Positions 1 to 11,511 of a stretch of 64,000 bases of DNA are shown here, in pieces (position 1 is the stretch's first letter; every line of letters begins with the position of its first letter). The translations under genes were made by a program, and so were the position numbers. A model generated the notes under the pieces. It was not told where the DNA came from, searched no databases, and was given only the letters and a program-made list of their open reading frames with translations. The stretch comes from Plantago ovata (lineage: Eukaryota; Streptophyta; Magnoliopsida; Lamiales; Plantaginaceae). The stretch spans positions 104,406,942-104,470,941 of the forward strand of contig CM051455.1 in the NCBI GenBank assembly GCA_028274465.1. Reading direction: 5' to 3'.

Positions 1-50
1 ATTGAGGAACAACTACCCGGTGAATTTGCTTATCTGTTGGAGGACACGTA
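1..50 (+). CDS. Possible 3' end or exon end of an unidentified gene
   Basis: The first 16 codons are open on the plus strand (reading I-E-E-Q-L-P-G-E-F...) and then meet a TAA at 49-51. The stop overlaps a good 5' splice consensus (ACAC|GTAAGT), so this may be either the end of a coding region or an exon end followed by an intron. The piece is too short to name. Nothing downstream clearly continues it. Confidence 0.15.
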
Positions 51-54
51 AGTG

Positions 55-118
55 ATATCTTCTAGCATAATAAACGTAATATAGTCATATCTTCTAGCAT
101 AATAAACGTAATATAGTC
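55..118. repeat. 32-bp direct tandem duplication
   Basis: A 32-bp unit beginning atatcttctagcataata occurs twice head to tail (55-86 and 87-118), and the first six bases of a third copy follow. The copies look identical, so the duplication is recent. No function is apparent. Confidence 0.85.
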
Positions 119-284
119 ATATCTGCTTAGCCTTAGAGGCAATTTTTCTCACTTTTACTAACATGGTGATGTCCGACAGTGGGAGATTGTTGATGTGGTA
201 TTAGTACTCCTTAGTAAGGAAAAATATATAAATCAATGCTCTTTTATATGTCATTTTATTACCGGGATTTATAACATGGCGGGA

Positions 285-430
285 GTTGAGACGGTGAAAG
301 AAGAGGTGTAGGGTTTGATACTCCGCGAAGACATAAGTCGGTTTGGGCGTGGAGATATAAGTTGGTTTAGGATATTGTGTAATAATTTTGTAGGAATAGT
401 TGTAATGTTTGCCGTTTCAAAAACAAAATA
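285..430 (+). mobile_element. Degenerate SINE-like repeat, copy 1
   Basis: The stretch gaggtgtagggtttgata ... cataagtcggtttgggcgtg ... ataagttggtttaggatat, ending in an A-rich tail, aligns by eye with the copy at 11185-11340. The first part resembles a tRNA-type internal box B (GGTTTGATACTCC). The 5' part with box A is not clear, so this copy may be truncated. The family assignment rests on the pair and the box-B-like word only. Confidence 0.35.
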
Positions 431-995
431 TGTCATTTTATTACCAATTATTTCTGTTAATATATTGAATAGAGATAAATTCGGCTAATAAGTTAGAATT
501 TTTTTTTTTAATTTTAATAACCATAAAAGACATTCTTATACCAACCACAACTATATATAGCGAACGTATAACAAGAATTCTTGGAATGCCGTGGGCATTC
601 TTGATTGGTGCTGAGCATATATAGGTTTGTCTCTCTAGACGGGTTTATTTGGGTACTCAGAAAGCCCGGCTAAATTAACTATATTGGATGGAAGAGACCA
701 GTCTTTCCTAAAACATTGCAAATGTCAGGTTTTGTGTCGGCTGGTCTAATTCTGTTATAGTTTAATTATATGTGTCAGCGGGTCTGGTTTCATTATAGTT
801 TTAACTATATATAACGTACTTTACTATGGTTCTAGGACTTAATGTTATGGTTTTAACGTGAATAGTTTTGACATCTTTTGTTAATGGTTTACGAGATTAT
901 TGTTTTAAGGAGTTATATTTAAGTTTTCATATGCTCTGTTATAATTTTAAGTGACAATATAAAATTATTTAAAAATGCAACTAAAACATGAATGC
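431..995. other. AT-rich intergenic sequence
   Basis: No open frame of note, no splice-bounded exon and no repeat structure were seen here. Base composition is strongly AT-rich with poly-T runs. It reads as ordinary plant intergenic DNA. Confidence 0.6.
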
Positions 996-1322
996 AAAGT
1001 CTCATAAGAGACACCGTCTCTATTTAAGTTAGTGAAAGACCGTACCACTATGCAATTTACCAACAACATCTTATAAGTAACACAAAAATTCGGTGGCAAA
1101 AGTGTAATAAATTATAATGTGAGGTCCTCTTAGAAAATTCAGCATTATATACTTCTCTAATTCTTCCTTTTATTTCTCTTCTTTCCTTCCGACCAACAAC
1201 GTTGTGTCATAGTACTTCCGCCGTCGCCGCCGCACACACTCGACGTCAACCATTGACAGTCGTACCAGAGATATTACTCCTATCCTGATCCGATCGATTA
1301 TTATTATTAATTTCATTCGCGG

Positions 1323-2132
1323 ATGATGAATGAAGGACATCATTATCAACAGGTTTGCAATCGTACTATATCTCCTTACAATTGCCTGTTTCTGTGTGTT
1401 TGTATTAGAGCTGTTGGATATGAAATCTCAATGTGAAATCTACTACCTATGAAATCATATGTTTGGATCTCATTGAACAGTTATTATATTAGATGAATAA
1501 GTGGAATTAATGTGACAATTTGGAACTCAATGTTGTTGGTAGTCCGTAGTAGTAGTAGTACTAGCCTTCTACCTACATTTCTATCCCCTGTTTTTGCTTT
1601 CTAGTGGGTGTGCTCTGGAGGTGTATTGTTAGTATTGTTTATAGTTTTACTTTTTGTGGCTTGGGTTAGTGGTGAGAGTAATCTGGATTGGAAATTGTGT
1701 TGTTTAATGGGGACGATAGATTAGTACATGGAAGCTAAAATATACATGTTGATACATTTGTATTGATTTTATTCTTCAATTCATTGTTTGTTGTGTTGCT
1801 GAGTTTGAAATATGTTCTATGTTTTTAGGTATATTATTTATGTTTTTACTTATATTGTTTATGTTCTTAATTTAAGGCGGTCAATAGTGTTTGATTTTAT
1901 TTGGAGAAATTAGCATATCTTTAGGAGTCATGATTAATTACCTATGCTGTAATAATAGTCAAAGTTCAAGGGATGTATGATAATTGATTAGTGGTAGTAG
2001 TGGTGGTGGTAGTAGGAGTAGTAGTATGAGAATTGATTAGTAGTGGTAGGAGCAGCAATAGTATATTGTCTATGTTATTAGTATTATTGGTAGTAGTAGT
2101 AGTAGTTGTAGTTCATATCTATAGTAGTAGTA

Positions 2133-2188
<56 letters not shown>

Positions 2189-2421
2189 GTAGAAGCTATG
2201 CTCTTAAAATATATTGATGTTGTCCATTGTATCTTGATGTTGTTATGATTATTGTCCATGTTCCTTGCATTATTATCTATTGTCTATGTTACTTAGAATA
2301 TTGTCTATGCTTTTATTTTTGTTAGATGATGCCAGGGAAAGGACAGGGGATGCAGAAGCTAAGGGTGATGGAAGTTGATGACGATTATCTTGCTACGACT
2401 AATGTGTACTATGTTCGTTAG
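1323..2421 (+). CDS. Possible short two-exon ORF, unidentified (41 aa)
   Basis: An ATG at 1323 opens ten codons (M-M-N-E-G-H-H-Y-Q-Q) ending at CAG|GT (1352/1353). A clean acceptor (tttttgttag, ending at 2325) is followed in phase by M-M-P-G-K-G-Q-G-M-Q and a stop at 2419-2421. A pyrimidine-rich, UTR-like stretch (1150-1230) lies upstream. The predicted product is only 41 residues and matches nothing I recognise. The intron carries microsatellites. It may be the start of a gene whose remainder was lost, or chance. Confidence 0.15.
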
Positions 2422-3060
2422 AGACCAATGACCGAGAAGTAAAGATTATAGCTTATTTGTGAAATAACACAGGGTATTTGTTCAAGAACATAGGTGTTAA
2501 GTGGTAGAAGATAGATTGCGAGATAGAGAGCATTTGACCCATTCAACTTCCTTGCTGATCTGTCTTTGTATTCTTGGTAGGGTTGTTTTAATTTGGCCAA
2601 GGTTGTAATTTGTTTGTGGTGTAGGAAGACACTTCTTGAAGATATATGTGTTTTGTTGAACACATAAATTGTAAGTTGTAAAACTTTGGATATATCGTGA
2701 ATTTTTTATCTTTCTGTTAATATTACCTATGTTTCAAAGGAAATCTTCCACGTTCTTTTATGTCTAGTTGTTGATCCTGTCTTTTTTGAAATTTGATATT
2801 ACATCATACTTTTTCTATTCTCTCTTGATGAGAACATAGTTTTTATTGTGGAAAACATAGGGCATATACCTGAGAACATAGGAATTATGTTTCTGAGATA
2901 TATTACCCATGTTTTTTAGAGTATCTCCAATGTTCATGGAAATATTATCCATGTTTCTCGTAATATCTCTATTGAACTTTCTCGTAATATATAAGGGACA
3001 TATTATATGTTTCTCCAAATACAACCCATGTTTATAATAATTTCTCTCATGTTCTCAAAC
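1800..3060. repeat. Left arm: dispersed CTATGTT / CCATGTT array
   Basis: The words CTATGTT, CCATGTT or TTATGTTC recur every 20-60 bp (for example near 1815, 1860, 2070, 2285, 2305, 2730, 2910, 2955 and 3030), usually with TATT or TTCTC beside them. The orientation is opposite to the array at 3440-5300. The spacing is irregular, so this is not a simple tandem satellite. It is described further in the findings. Confidence 0.6.
1983..2186. repeat. GTA/TAG trinucleotide and (TA)n microsatellites
   Basis: Interrupted GTA/TAG trinucleotide tracts (about 1990-2130) run into an uninterrupted TA dinucleotide tract of about 50 bp (about 2136-2186). Open frames over this stretch are repeat artefacts. 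Confidence 0.9.
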
Positions 3061-3439
3061 TAGATCATAAATATATAGTACATTAATTTTTAGAATTGTC
3101 AAAAAAGAACATATGAAAGAATGTAAGTTTGAAAATTGTTCAAAACATAACAAATTATGTAGAACAACTATTCGTCTAAAGGCAACACAAACACGTTTTT
3201 CTCTTAATTAAATCTGGTTTTCTGTCTCTGTTTTTTCCTCCCTTTTTGTGTTGGCGAAGGCTGGGTCTAGGACATAAGTTGATGTAGTCAATGAAAGAAA
3301 ACCCACGCTTGCAGAATGCTGTTATCATAGATCATGTAACTCATCCAAAAGGCCTTTCAAGCATCTACAAATGTCAAAATCTTCACCAACGGTACTTATA
3401 CCTACATATCAAATGTGTCGATCAGTGAACATAAACCTT

Positions 3440-5300
3440 TTTTGTGAGGACATGGAGCATAATGGGGAGAACATAGAGACTTGCATATGTCAATATTTCA
3501 TGCTTTTAATGCATAAAAAAGAACGTACATGTGAGATCATGGTATATATTGGTGAGAACATAGCAAATATATTGCTGAGAACATAGCAAATATCACACAG
3601 ATCAAATTTTTAATGAGATTAGTTCAAAAAAAAAAGTATTCAACAACAGTGTGCATATTGGTGAGAACATAGACAATATCGCTCATAACATAGGCAATAT
3701 TGCATAAAACATAGAGATTATCTTCACAGGATAATATTTCATGATTTGTTGCATAGTTCATATCATATAGATGAAGAACATGACATAATTTTATGAGAAC
3801 ATAGACAATATTATAGAAAATAGGGAATCTTGCTTGAAACATAGAGTATACTTTCACAGGCCAAAATAACATGATTCATTGCATTAGACATATCATACAG
3901 ATTACGAACATAGTATGTATTGCCTAGAACATAAGGAATCTTGCAGAAAACATAGAGTATACTTTCACAGGTCATATATCATGATTCATTGCATTAGACA
4001 TATCATACAGATTACGAACATAGTATGTATTGCCTATAACATAGGGAATCTTGATGAAAACATAGATTACGCTTTCATAGAATATTATATCATGATTCAT
4101 TGCATTAGACATATCATACAGATTGCGAACATAGTATGTATTGCCAAGAACATAGGAATCCTGCTGAAAACATAGAGTATACTCTCACATGTCATTATAT
4201 CATGATTGATTGCATTAGACATATCATACAGATTAAGAACATGGTATGTATTGCCTAGAACATGGGCAATCTTACTGAAAACATAGGGTACACTGCTTCG
4301 AACATAGAAACAACTATCACTGGTCGAATATTTCAATTAAAAAAAACAGAGCATATACACTATAAAAACAAAGCATACGTATGCAGTAGAACATAGAAAG
4401 TTTTGGTTAGAACATAGAGAGTTTTGGTTAGAACATGGAAGACGTTGAATATGAGCAGAAATCAACTTATATACCTGTATGTGAGATCGTTGTGGTTGCA
4501 ACAATGGTGGTAACATGGAAAATATAACTGAGAACATAGACAGTATTGCGCAGGTTAATATTTACACGCTTTACGGGAGCAAAACAGAACATTGATGTGA
4601 GATCATGTCATATGTTAGTGAGAACATCAGGAATATTGTTGACAAAATAGAAAATACTGCATTGATTATTTTTTCATGCTTTAGGTGCATAAAATCGTGC
4701 ATATGGTACATATTGATAAGAACATAGGAAATATTGTTGATAATATAGGGACTATTGAGTAGATAGATATTTCATACTTTCAATGAATAAAACATAGCAT
4801 ACTGATGAGAACATAGATAATATTGTTGAAAACATAGGTTACATTACGGAGAACATAGTGCATATCACATATATCAATTTTTCATAAAGTTTGTTAAACA
4901 AGGACAATATCAATGAGAACATGGACTATAATGTTGAGATCATGACAAATATCGCAGGACGTAAATTTTTCATGAGATTTACATAAAACAAAGCATTCAT
5001 GTGAAATTCTGGTATATATCGTTGAGAATATAGGAAATTCTAGTGGCAACATAGAAACTACTACATTGATCAATATTTTATGGTTCAAATGAATAAACGG
5101 TGCATATATATAAGTGAGAACATAGACAATACTGTTGAGAACATGGGTTGTATTGCTGATAACATAGTGAATATCGCAAAGGTAAATTCTTCATGAAATC
5201 ACTTAAAAAAAAACAGAGCATTAGACAACAGTGAGCATATTGGTGAAAACATGGACAATATTGGTGAGAACATAGGACATATTGCTGAGAACATAGTGAA
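3440..5300. repeat. Right arm: dense AACATAG array with a 110-120 bp higher-order unit
   Basis: The word (G)AACATAG(G) recurs several dozen times, typically as 'gagaacatag.caatatt'. From about 3840 to 4330 it sits in a higher-order unit of roughly 110-120 bp (catgattcattgcattagac ... gaacatagtatgtattgcc ... gaaaacatagagtatac) repeated four to five times with substitutions. Short open frames here on both strands come from the repetition. No coding function was seen. Confidence 0.75.
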
Positions 5301-5339
5301 TATCGCAGACATCAATTTTTTTATGAATTCTACATAAAT

Positions 5340-5870
5340 TTAGATGTAGATGCCGAGTTTGACATCTATCATCACCAGAACATGTATATCATCACCATGA
5401 ACATGTCTAGAAGTCGAATCTAAGATATACCATCAACAAACATCGATTCAAACTCAAATCTACATAGATCTAGATGAAAACAAATACAAAACGTCGATTT
5501 AAACATATACCTAGCATATTCTATATCAAATCTAGATGCGAACAACTCCAAAAATGTCGATCTAGCATAGTCTATATCAAATTGGTGGATCTCCAAGCTA
5601 ATAGATGATAAAATCATGAAATTTATGAACATGAACAATACCTTTGTTTGTAGGATGACGTTGATCGGTGGTGGAACGGCGGCGACCGGTGGTGGTACGA
5701 CGAAGACAACGATGAAGATGAGGATGACGAAGATGATGATGACGACGAAGACGGTGATGATCAGCGGTGATGTTGCCGGCGTTTTGGCGTTGTTAGGTTT
5801 CTCTCTCTACGATCGACATTTTCTCTCTCTAAGATCGATGTTGAAAACGATCTGATTGTGTGTGTCGTTA
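5340..5870 (-). other. Unannotated flank with a GAC/GAT-rich segment
   Basis: From 5340 to 5600 there are repeated 'atctagatg.aaca' words. From 5655 to 5770 the plus strand is rich in GATGA and GACGA, so the minus strand would encode Ser/Pro-rich low-complexity sequence. A TCTCTC-rich stretch follows on the plus strand. It could be the leader of a minus-strand gene that once faced into the array region, but no start-to-stop model holds. Confidence 0.25.
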
Positions 5871-6060
5871 TTTTCTGTGTTTAATATAATTTATATAGGA
5901 TCCATATTCATAACCCGGTTTTTTTACCCTAGTTGCTTGCTTTTTGGGGTGTTTTTAAAAACTAGTAGTTGTTTGGGGTAGTTTCATATCATTAATATAA
6001 ATTAGTCTCTATGGTCTCTATCTAGAGGTGGTCTCTCATGATACTCACTCAAACATGAAT

Positions 6061-6380
6061 GAACAACTTTAAATTTAAAATAATTATTTTAAACTTTACG
6101 ATAATACGTTTCGAAACAACAATTTTTTTGGTTGTTTAATTTCGTGATCTATTTAGAATTGATTTTCTAATATGAACAACGAGTTTTGGGCCTTGTCGTG
6201 TCCCTGACAATCATCATCAGTACACTCCGGCCAATAGTAGGTGACACAGATGGCGACAAACTCATGAATCATAAGATAATATAACAACGTCATTTTCTTC
6301 ATTCTCAAGCGGCTGATGATGACGACGATAATGGGGAAACCAAACCAAAACAAAACAAAACAATTTGCAGGCCGTCCCAC
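6061..6380 (+). other. Upstream region of the DUF819 gene
   Basis: This AT-rich spacer precedes the promoter of the gene at 6459. A minus-strand frame of 97 codons (6153-6446) has no recognisable domain and overlaps the likely promoter, so it was not called. No other structure was seen. Confidence 0.5.
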
Positions 6381-6390
6381 CCTATAAACA
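6381..6390 (+). promoter_or_regulatory. TATA-box candidate for the DUF819 gene
   Basis: CCTATAAACA lies about 70 bp before the ATG at 6459, in the usual plant position for a TATA box with a short leader. The leader that follows is rich in CAAT/CAACA, as plant 5' UTRs often are. Assigned from position and consensus only. Confidence 0.4.
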
Positions 6391-6458
6391 AACACAAGTA
6401 CAGAACAGAACCACCATTTATTTCTAATTTCTAACCACTGCAACAATTTTCAATTTCA

Positions 6459-9400
6459 ATGGCTTCTTCTTCGTCTCTTTTCCCGCTACACCTCGCTGCC
6501 CCCTTGCCTTCTTCCTCCCCCATTCTCCCTAGCCGCAAAACTCTTCTCAAACAACAACCATCTCATCATGATTCTCCTCATCTGCATATTCAAATCAAGC
6601 AAGCCCATTATCATCATCATCCAGTTTCTGACAACACCAGACGATTATCCTTGTTCACCGTCAAGTCCAGTTCCTCCTCCTTCAATTCTCCCTTGGTTTC
6701 GCCTAATGATCACTGGGGTACATGGACTTCTCTCTTCGCCACTGCCGCTTTCGGTCTCTGGTAACCATTCTTTCCCTTAACTGCCTCCGTTCACACTAGA
6801 AGTGTCTAATTTGATTTTTTGGTCAACAGCTTTTAAAACTTTGACTGTGGATTAGTCTTACTCTTCAATATCTTCAATATTTAGTGGAATTATTATTCAA
6901 ATGTTTTATTTTATCATTAATCTAAAAGTAATCGGAATCAAAGTTGAAAACTGTTACCGAAAAAATTCAAACTACTACATTTCTGGTGGTGGAAGGAAGG
7001 GAGTATCATTATTACTCTCTGCTGTTGTTAATTAATACTTACTTGTTCACTTGGATTTCTGACACAATTAGTTAGTACTCGAATTTGTTGCTTGAGACTT
7101 GAGAGTGCAGGGTAATAAGGTTGTTCTTATATAAATACACAGTATAAACCAAGCCATTCTCAATTTTTTATTTAAGAGAATAAATTGTGTTAGACGGTCT
7201 AAAGAGATTTGGGAAAGAATGTGGAGGTAGTATGATTGTCCTTAATATAGGAGTCAAAGGTGAAGGTGCAAACACTTGGTTGGATGGTTGTGTATTTATT
7301 TGCTGATGTGTAAGGTATGTCTAACCATTAGACTGCATAAAACGAGTTTTTGCCTTGATTTAAATGTTTTGCTGCATTTAAAAGAAATATCACAAATCAT
7401 GACGAGTAATATGCATAGTAGAGATAACTTACTCTGACTAATTGAGTATCGTTGATTACCTGTATTAGACAGTTTGACGGCTGAACAAGTGCAAATTAGG
7501 GGAATGACTCTGCCACGGGATGTTTGTTTGGATTTTACTACAGAATACAAACTAGCTAGCTGGTTAATGCAGTTTTTTTTTTTTTTCCTGATCTGAAGAA
7601 TGTGTCTTTGAAGGTCAGAGAAGACCAGAATTGGGAGCATGGTGAGTGCTGCTTTGGTAAGCATTTTAGTGGGCCTTGCCGCGAGTAATCTGGGGATTAT
7701 TCCTCATGAAGCACCTGCTTACTCCATGGTGTTCCAGTATCTTCTACCTTTGACAATACCATTGCTCTTATTCCGAGCTGATCTGCACCAAGTCATACGC
7801 TCTACTGGGACTTTGCTACTTGCTTTCTTGATTGGATCAGGTCTTCTTCACTTGCTCACGCTTCATCAATCTCGTATTCGTTAATATTAACTTTCTGATA
7901 TATGACAGGTTTATCAAACATTCAATATCTGTATCCTTTTGTACAACTTGAATGCTAGCTGTGACAATGCACTCTATTTGTAAACAAGAATCGTTGGGTC
8001 TAGCATTTATACTTCAAATGTTTACTTTGTATAATTGATGAAGTTGATAATTTACAAGTTTTAGTCGTTTGTAAACTGTAAACTGGCAAAAATGCGTGTT
8101 AAGATAGAAGTTGCATTATTAATACACAACTTATAATGTGAACTACTCTGCCACTATCTATATTTAATGTCACCTGTCCTGGCTAATCAGCTATGTTGAC
8201 TTGCATATGTGAGTAGTGTTTGATTGGAATCATGATCGGTTTATCAGTGAATGCATTCTATAAACTGAGCCTTCTTGTTTATCTCTTACTTTTTAACCAT
8301 TGTTCGGTTTCTTTAACATGAATTCTGTAGACTAGATTAGGATCTATATGTATCTCTATATCTCCTTGTCGTATGTATCTGTAAGTGTGGATGCAAATGA
8401 TCAGTTTTTCCTAATAATACATACTACTTGATATTACCTTTTGGGAAAAAAAGGGGTGGATGCAAATAGCTAAATCACTTTAAAATCAGAAATACGTATA
8501 TATGTTCCCACATTGACTGATAAATGATACTGGCAGCATGAGTATATATTAAAATAGTACTTCTCCACTTTTAATATGTATTTTCTGATGCAGATCCTCT
8601 GATGTCAAAAGGATGCTAAAAGAAACCTTTCATATGCTCTTGCTTTCTCTGATATTTCAGTTGCAACAATTATCGGGACGACATTGGCTTTCCTGATAGT
8701 GCCGATGCGATCACTTGGTCCAGATAACTGGAGAATAGCTGCTGCTCTCATGGGTAGTTACATTGGGGGAGGCAAGTCGTTTCTGACTAAGATATTGATA
8801 TGATCAATCCTTCTGAAGTTTTATATGCCACCACCCCCCCCCCCCCCCCCTCCCTCTTTTTTTTGGTCTGAAAAGATCAAGGGATTGCTGTATAATAACT
8901 CCATCAAAATTGTCTTAATGAATTAGGTTGTCGGTTAAAGTTACCTTTTGGGGAAAATACTACATCATGTAGAGTCCTTAGGATAAGATAAAAGTATTTT
9001 ATGAATCGCTTCTAGGCGTAATTTGTTTTGCAGGTATGCAGACACAGTCTTTATCTTATATGTTATTTTCTGTTTTTTCTATGATATGAGATCATATTGT
9101 TCTTGCAGCAATCAATTATGTTGCAATCTCGAATGCACTCCATGTAACTCCGTCGGTAGTAGCTGCAGGAGTGGCAGCAGATAATGTCATATGTGCAGTA
9201 TATTTTCTTGTATTGTTTGCTCTGTCCTCCAAAATACCTCCCGAGGAATCAAAACCGGATGTAGGTATGTGAAGCTTAGACTTTGATTTGATGTCCAAAG
9301 CACAATAGTATACTGCTCACTAGAATTTCAGATTTTGGAGCATGTGAAATATTATGCATGTTCTCTTCACTCGTTACAATAATTGTTCTATCATACATGT

Positions 9401-10278
9401 ACCTAGAAAGCTTGAAGTTCTGGAACTGATTGCTATGTAATTTATTGTGCAGATGCTTCTTCATGTCCAGCATCTAATGAGAACAATGTTTCTGTGCCCC
9501 AGATTGCTACAGCCCTTGCTGTTTCATTTGCTGTATGCAAAACTGCGATTTCTCTTACCAAATATCTTCGAATTGAGGGATTTGATCTTCCTGCAATTAC
9601 AGGGACTGTCATAGTTCTAGCAACTGTATTTCCAAGATTCTTCCGCCACCTGGCACCTGCTGGAGATGCTTTTGCTATAGTACTGATGCAGGTAACTTCA
9701 GTGCATAGCTACTTGGAGAATCCGTATTTTCCTGCTTGTTCTATTCTGAAAGTTCAATTCAATTACAAACAATGTGGATTTAGTGATCACAACTTTTACG
9801 TTTTAATTAAAAACTGGCCAAACATATATCCAGAATGATTTCTGATTGTCCCTTTCCCTGAGAGAATTTCGAAAATATCTTTCCACTGCCCTTGTGTTTG
9901 CTGATATTTCTGTTTGATAGGAAAGACTGCAATACTATTTTTGATTCCTTGCAGGTGTTTTTTGCTGTTTTGGGTGCAAGCGGGAGCCTATGGAATGTAA
10001 TCAATACAGCTCCCAGTATTTTCATGTTTGCTTTTATTCAAGTGACTGTTCATCTTGCTGTGGTACTTGCACTTGGAAAATTATTTCGGATTGAAAGAAA
10101 GCTACTATTATTAGCATCAAACGCTAACATTGGAGGTCCCACAACAGCATGTGGAATGGCCACTGCTAAAGGGTGGAGCAGCTTAGTGGTACCAGGCATT
10201 CTTGTTGGGATATTCGGAATATCAGTTGCGACATTTCTGGGCATTGGGTTTGGGATGCTAGTTCTTAGACACTTGTAA
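6459..10278 (+). CDS. DUF819 family integral membrane protein, probably plastid-targeted (452 aa, six exons)
   Basis: Exons: 6459-6760, 7614-7840, 8661-8771, 9109-9264, 9453-9691 and 9955-10278; they join in frame to 452 residues ending in a TAA. Residues 1 to about 75 are Ser/His-rich and poor in acidic residues, like a chloroplast transit peptide. The rest is a chain of hydrophobic helices with family-typical blocks: VSAALVSILVGLAASNLGII, the GGAINYVAIS block after exon 3, and NANIGGPTTACGMATAKGW with VPGILVGIFGI near the end. This matches the DUF819 family of bacteria and plants, a polytopic inner-membrane or plastid protein whose substrate is not established. Exon 3 ends at AG|GCAAGT, a GC-AG intron; the frame joins only at this site. 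The same intron has a run of 17 C at 8834-8850. The start is the first ATG of the long frame and has a TATA candidate 70 bp upstream. The gene looks intact. Confidence 0.88.
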
Positions 10279-10911
10279 AACTAAGTGCTACGCTCTATGT
10301 TGTTCAGGCAAGTTTTTAATTCATTCCGATAGGAAACAGTTTCGTTCTTTCCTTTCTTTTCTTTTCAATATATATATAATATAAAAAGAGAGTTTTGCAG
10401 CTTTAGCTCTTCTATGAATATGCATCTGCTACCTCTTTACTGTCATATACTGTTTCTTAGAAGCAATTCTAAGTTATTATGATCATATTGTATGGTTTCC
10501 CAATGTCATGACTTCTATATCTGTATGATGCATGAGTCCTGCAAATAAGTTGTTAAAGGAATCCTTAAAATGTGTGCAAAAATAAGATTTGATTACCAAT
10601 TGTGAAGCCTTTGATTGTGTGCCCACGATTTCATTATCAGATATAAGCTTGTATCATCTCAGGATGGTCTTAGCAATCACCTGAGGTAGGCAACACGAGT
10701 TGAAAGATGAATCACACAGGGTCTGGTACAAGATTAGGTCTCGTCTACATAAAGTTACAGAGTTACCCATACGTAATAATTTCATATTACATGATAATAC
10801 TTGCTTGTTAAAGTAGTTTTAGAAAATGACACGGTGACACAGTAATTAGCCATTGGGAAAAAGTGAAGAAGACAAACAGTGAGAGGGCTGCTGCAATATT
10901 ATGGGTTGATA
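10279..10911. other. Intergenic, 3' side of the DUF819 gene
   Basis: The 3' UTR and spacer contain AT-rich sequence with AATAAG-like words near 10545 and 10580 and a short TATATA run near 10370. No gene or element was identified. Confidence 0.5.
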
Positions 10912-11020
10912 TTTTGCCTTAGTTGATATTAAAGGTGTGTTATCTATTTTGCTTGAGTTGATATTAAAGTTGTGGTTACCTATTTTTCCTCAGTTGATAT
11001 TAAAGTTGTGTTGTTACCTA
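10912..11020. repeat. Minisatellite, about three copies of a 36-39 bp unit
   Basis: The unit 'agttgatattaaag.tgtg..' with a following 'ttacctattttgcct' appears three times with small differences. It lies about 0.5 kb upstream of FRO copy 1 and has no counterpart seen upstream of copy 2. Confidence 0.75.
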
Positions 11021-11184
11021 GCAGTTTGACTATATCTGTGACTGTACGTCACTCATGGGACTGGAGCCCATTTATTTTTCATCACTGCAAGATTTGCTTT
11101 CTTTTGCTGAAGAAGATTTTGCTAAAATATAATCTAATAGGCTCTTTTTCTCACAAGTTAGAGTAACACCTCATTATGTCGGGA

Positions 11185-11340
11185 GTCTTAGGTGGTCTGG
11201 TGGTAAGGGTAGTGCTGGAGTAGCACACGAGAGGTCGGGGGATTTCGACTGAGGCATAAGGTTGGTATAGGCGTGTTTGGAGTTATAAGGTGGTAAAGGA
11301 GTAGTTTAGGATAGTCCGATTTACCATTTCAACAAAATGA
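11185..11340 (+). mobile_element. tRNA-type SINE-like element, copy 2, in the FRO copy 1 promoter
   Basis: It begins with a box-A-like word (ggtggtctggtggtaagg), followed about 45 bp later by a box-B-like word (gaggtcgggggatttcgact), then a body shared with 285-430 (cataaggttggt.taggcgtg ... agtttaggatag) and an A-rich end (caacaaaatga). This is the layout of plant tRNA-derived SINEs. It ends about 170 bp before the FRO copy 1 ATG. Flanking duplications were not established. Confidence 0.5.
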
Positions 11341-11511
11341 ATTTTGAGAAAGAATCCCAGTATTAGAGGCATGAACCAACCATGCTGTTTCTTCGTTTTT
11401 TGACATTGATGTGCATATATGACAGTTTTGTTGTCGTACACACCCCATAAAACAGGAGTTTAGACTTCAGAGGAACATATTCTAGCATTGCATAGTACAG
11501 GAAGACACATA

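Larger units (their letters stand above)
996..6055. mobile_element. Candidate terminal-inverted-repeat element with inverted word arrays
   Basis: Left (996-1027, gtctcataagagacaccgtctct) and right (6003-6055; its reverse complement reads gtatcatgagagaccacctct) sequences form an imperfect inverted pair. Between them, the left arm is rich in CTATGTT and the right arm in AACATAG, which is the same word inverted. This resembles a MULE-like or other TIR element with long subterminal arrays. No transposase frame was recognised and no target-site duplication was confirmed. The gtctc-type motif is also common as an independent short repeat, so the boundaries are uncertain. Confidence 0.3.

Noticed and set aside
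2033..2248. Open frame with poly-Tyr/Ile
   Set aside because: It is only the (TA)n and GTA/TAG microsatellite read as protein.
6153..6446. 97-codon minus-strand frame upstream of the DUF819 gene
   Set aside because: No domain, overlaps the likely promoter of the plus-strand gene, and no TATA or splice support.
11185..11260. tRNA gene
   Set aside because: Box-A and box-B-like words are present but no cloverleaf with an anticodon arm can be formed; it fits a SINE better.
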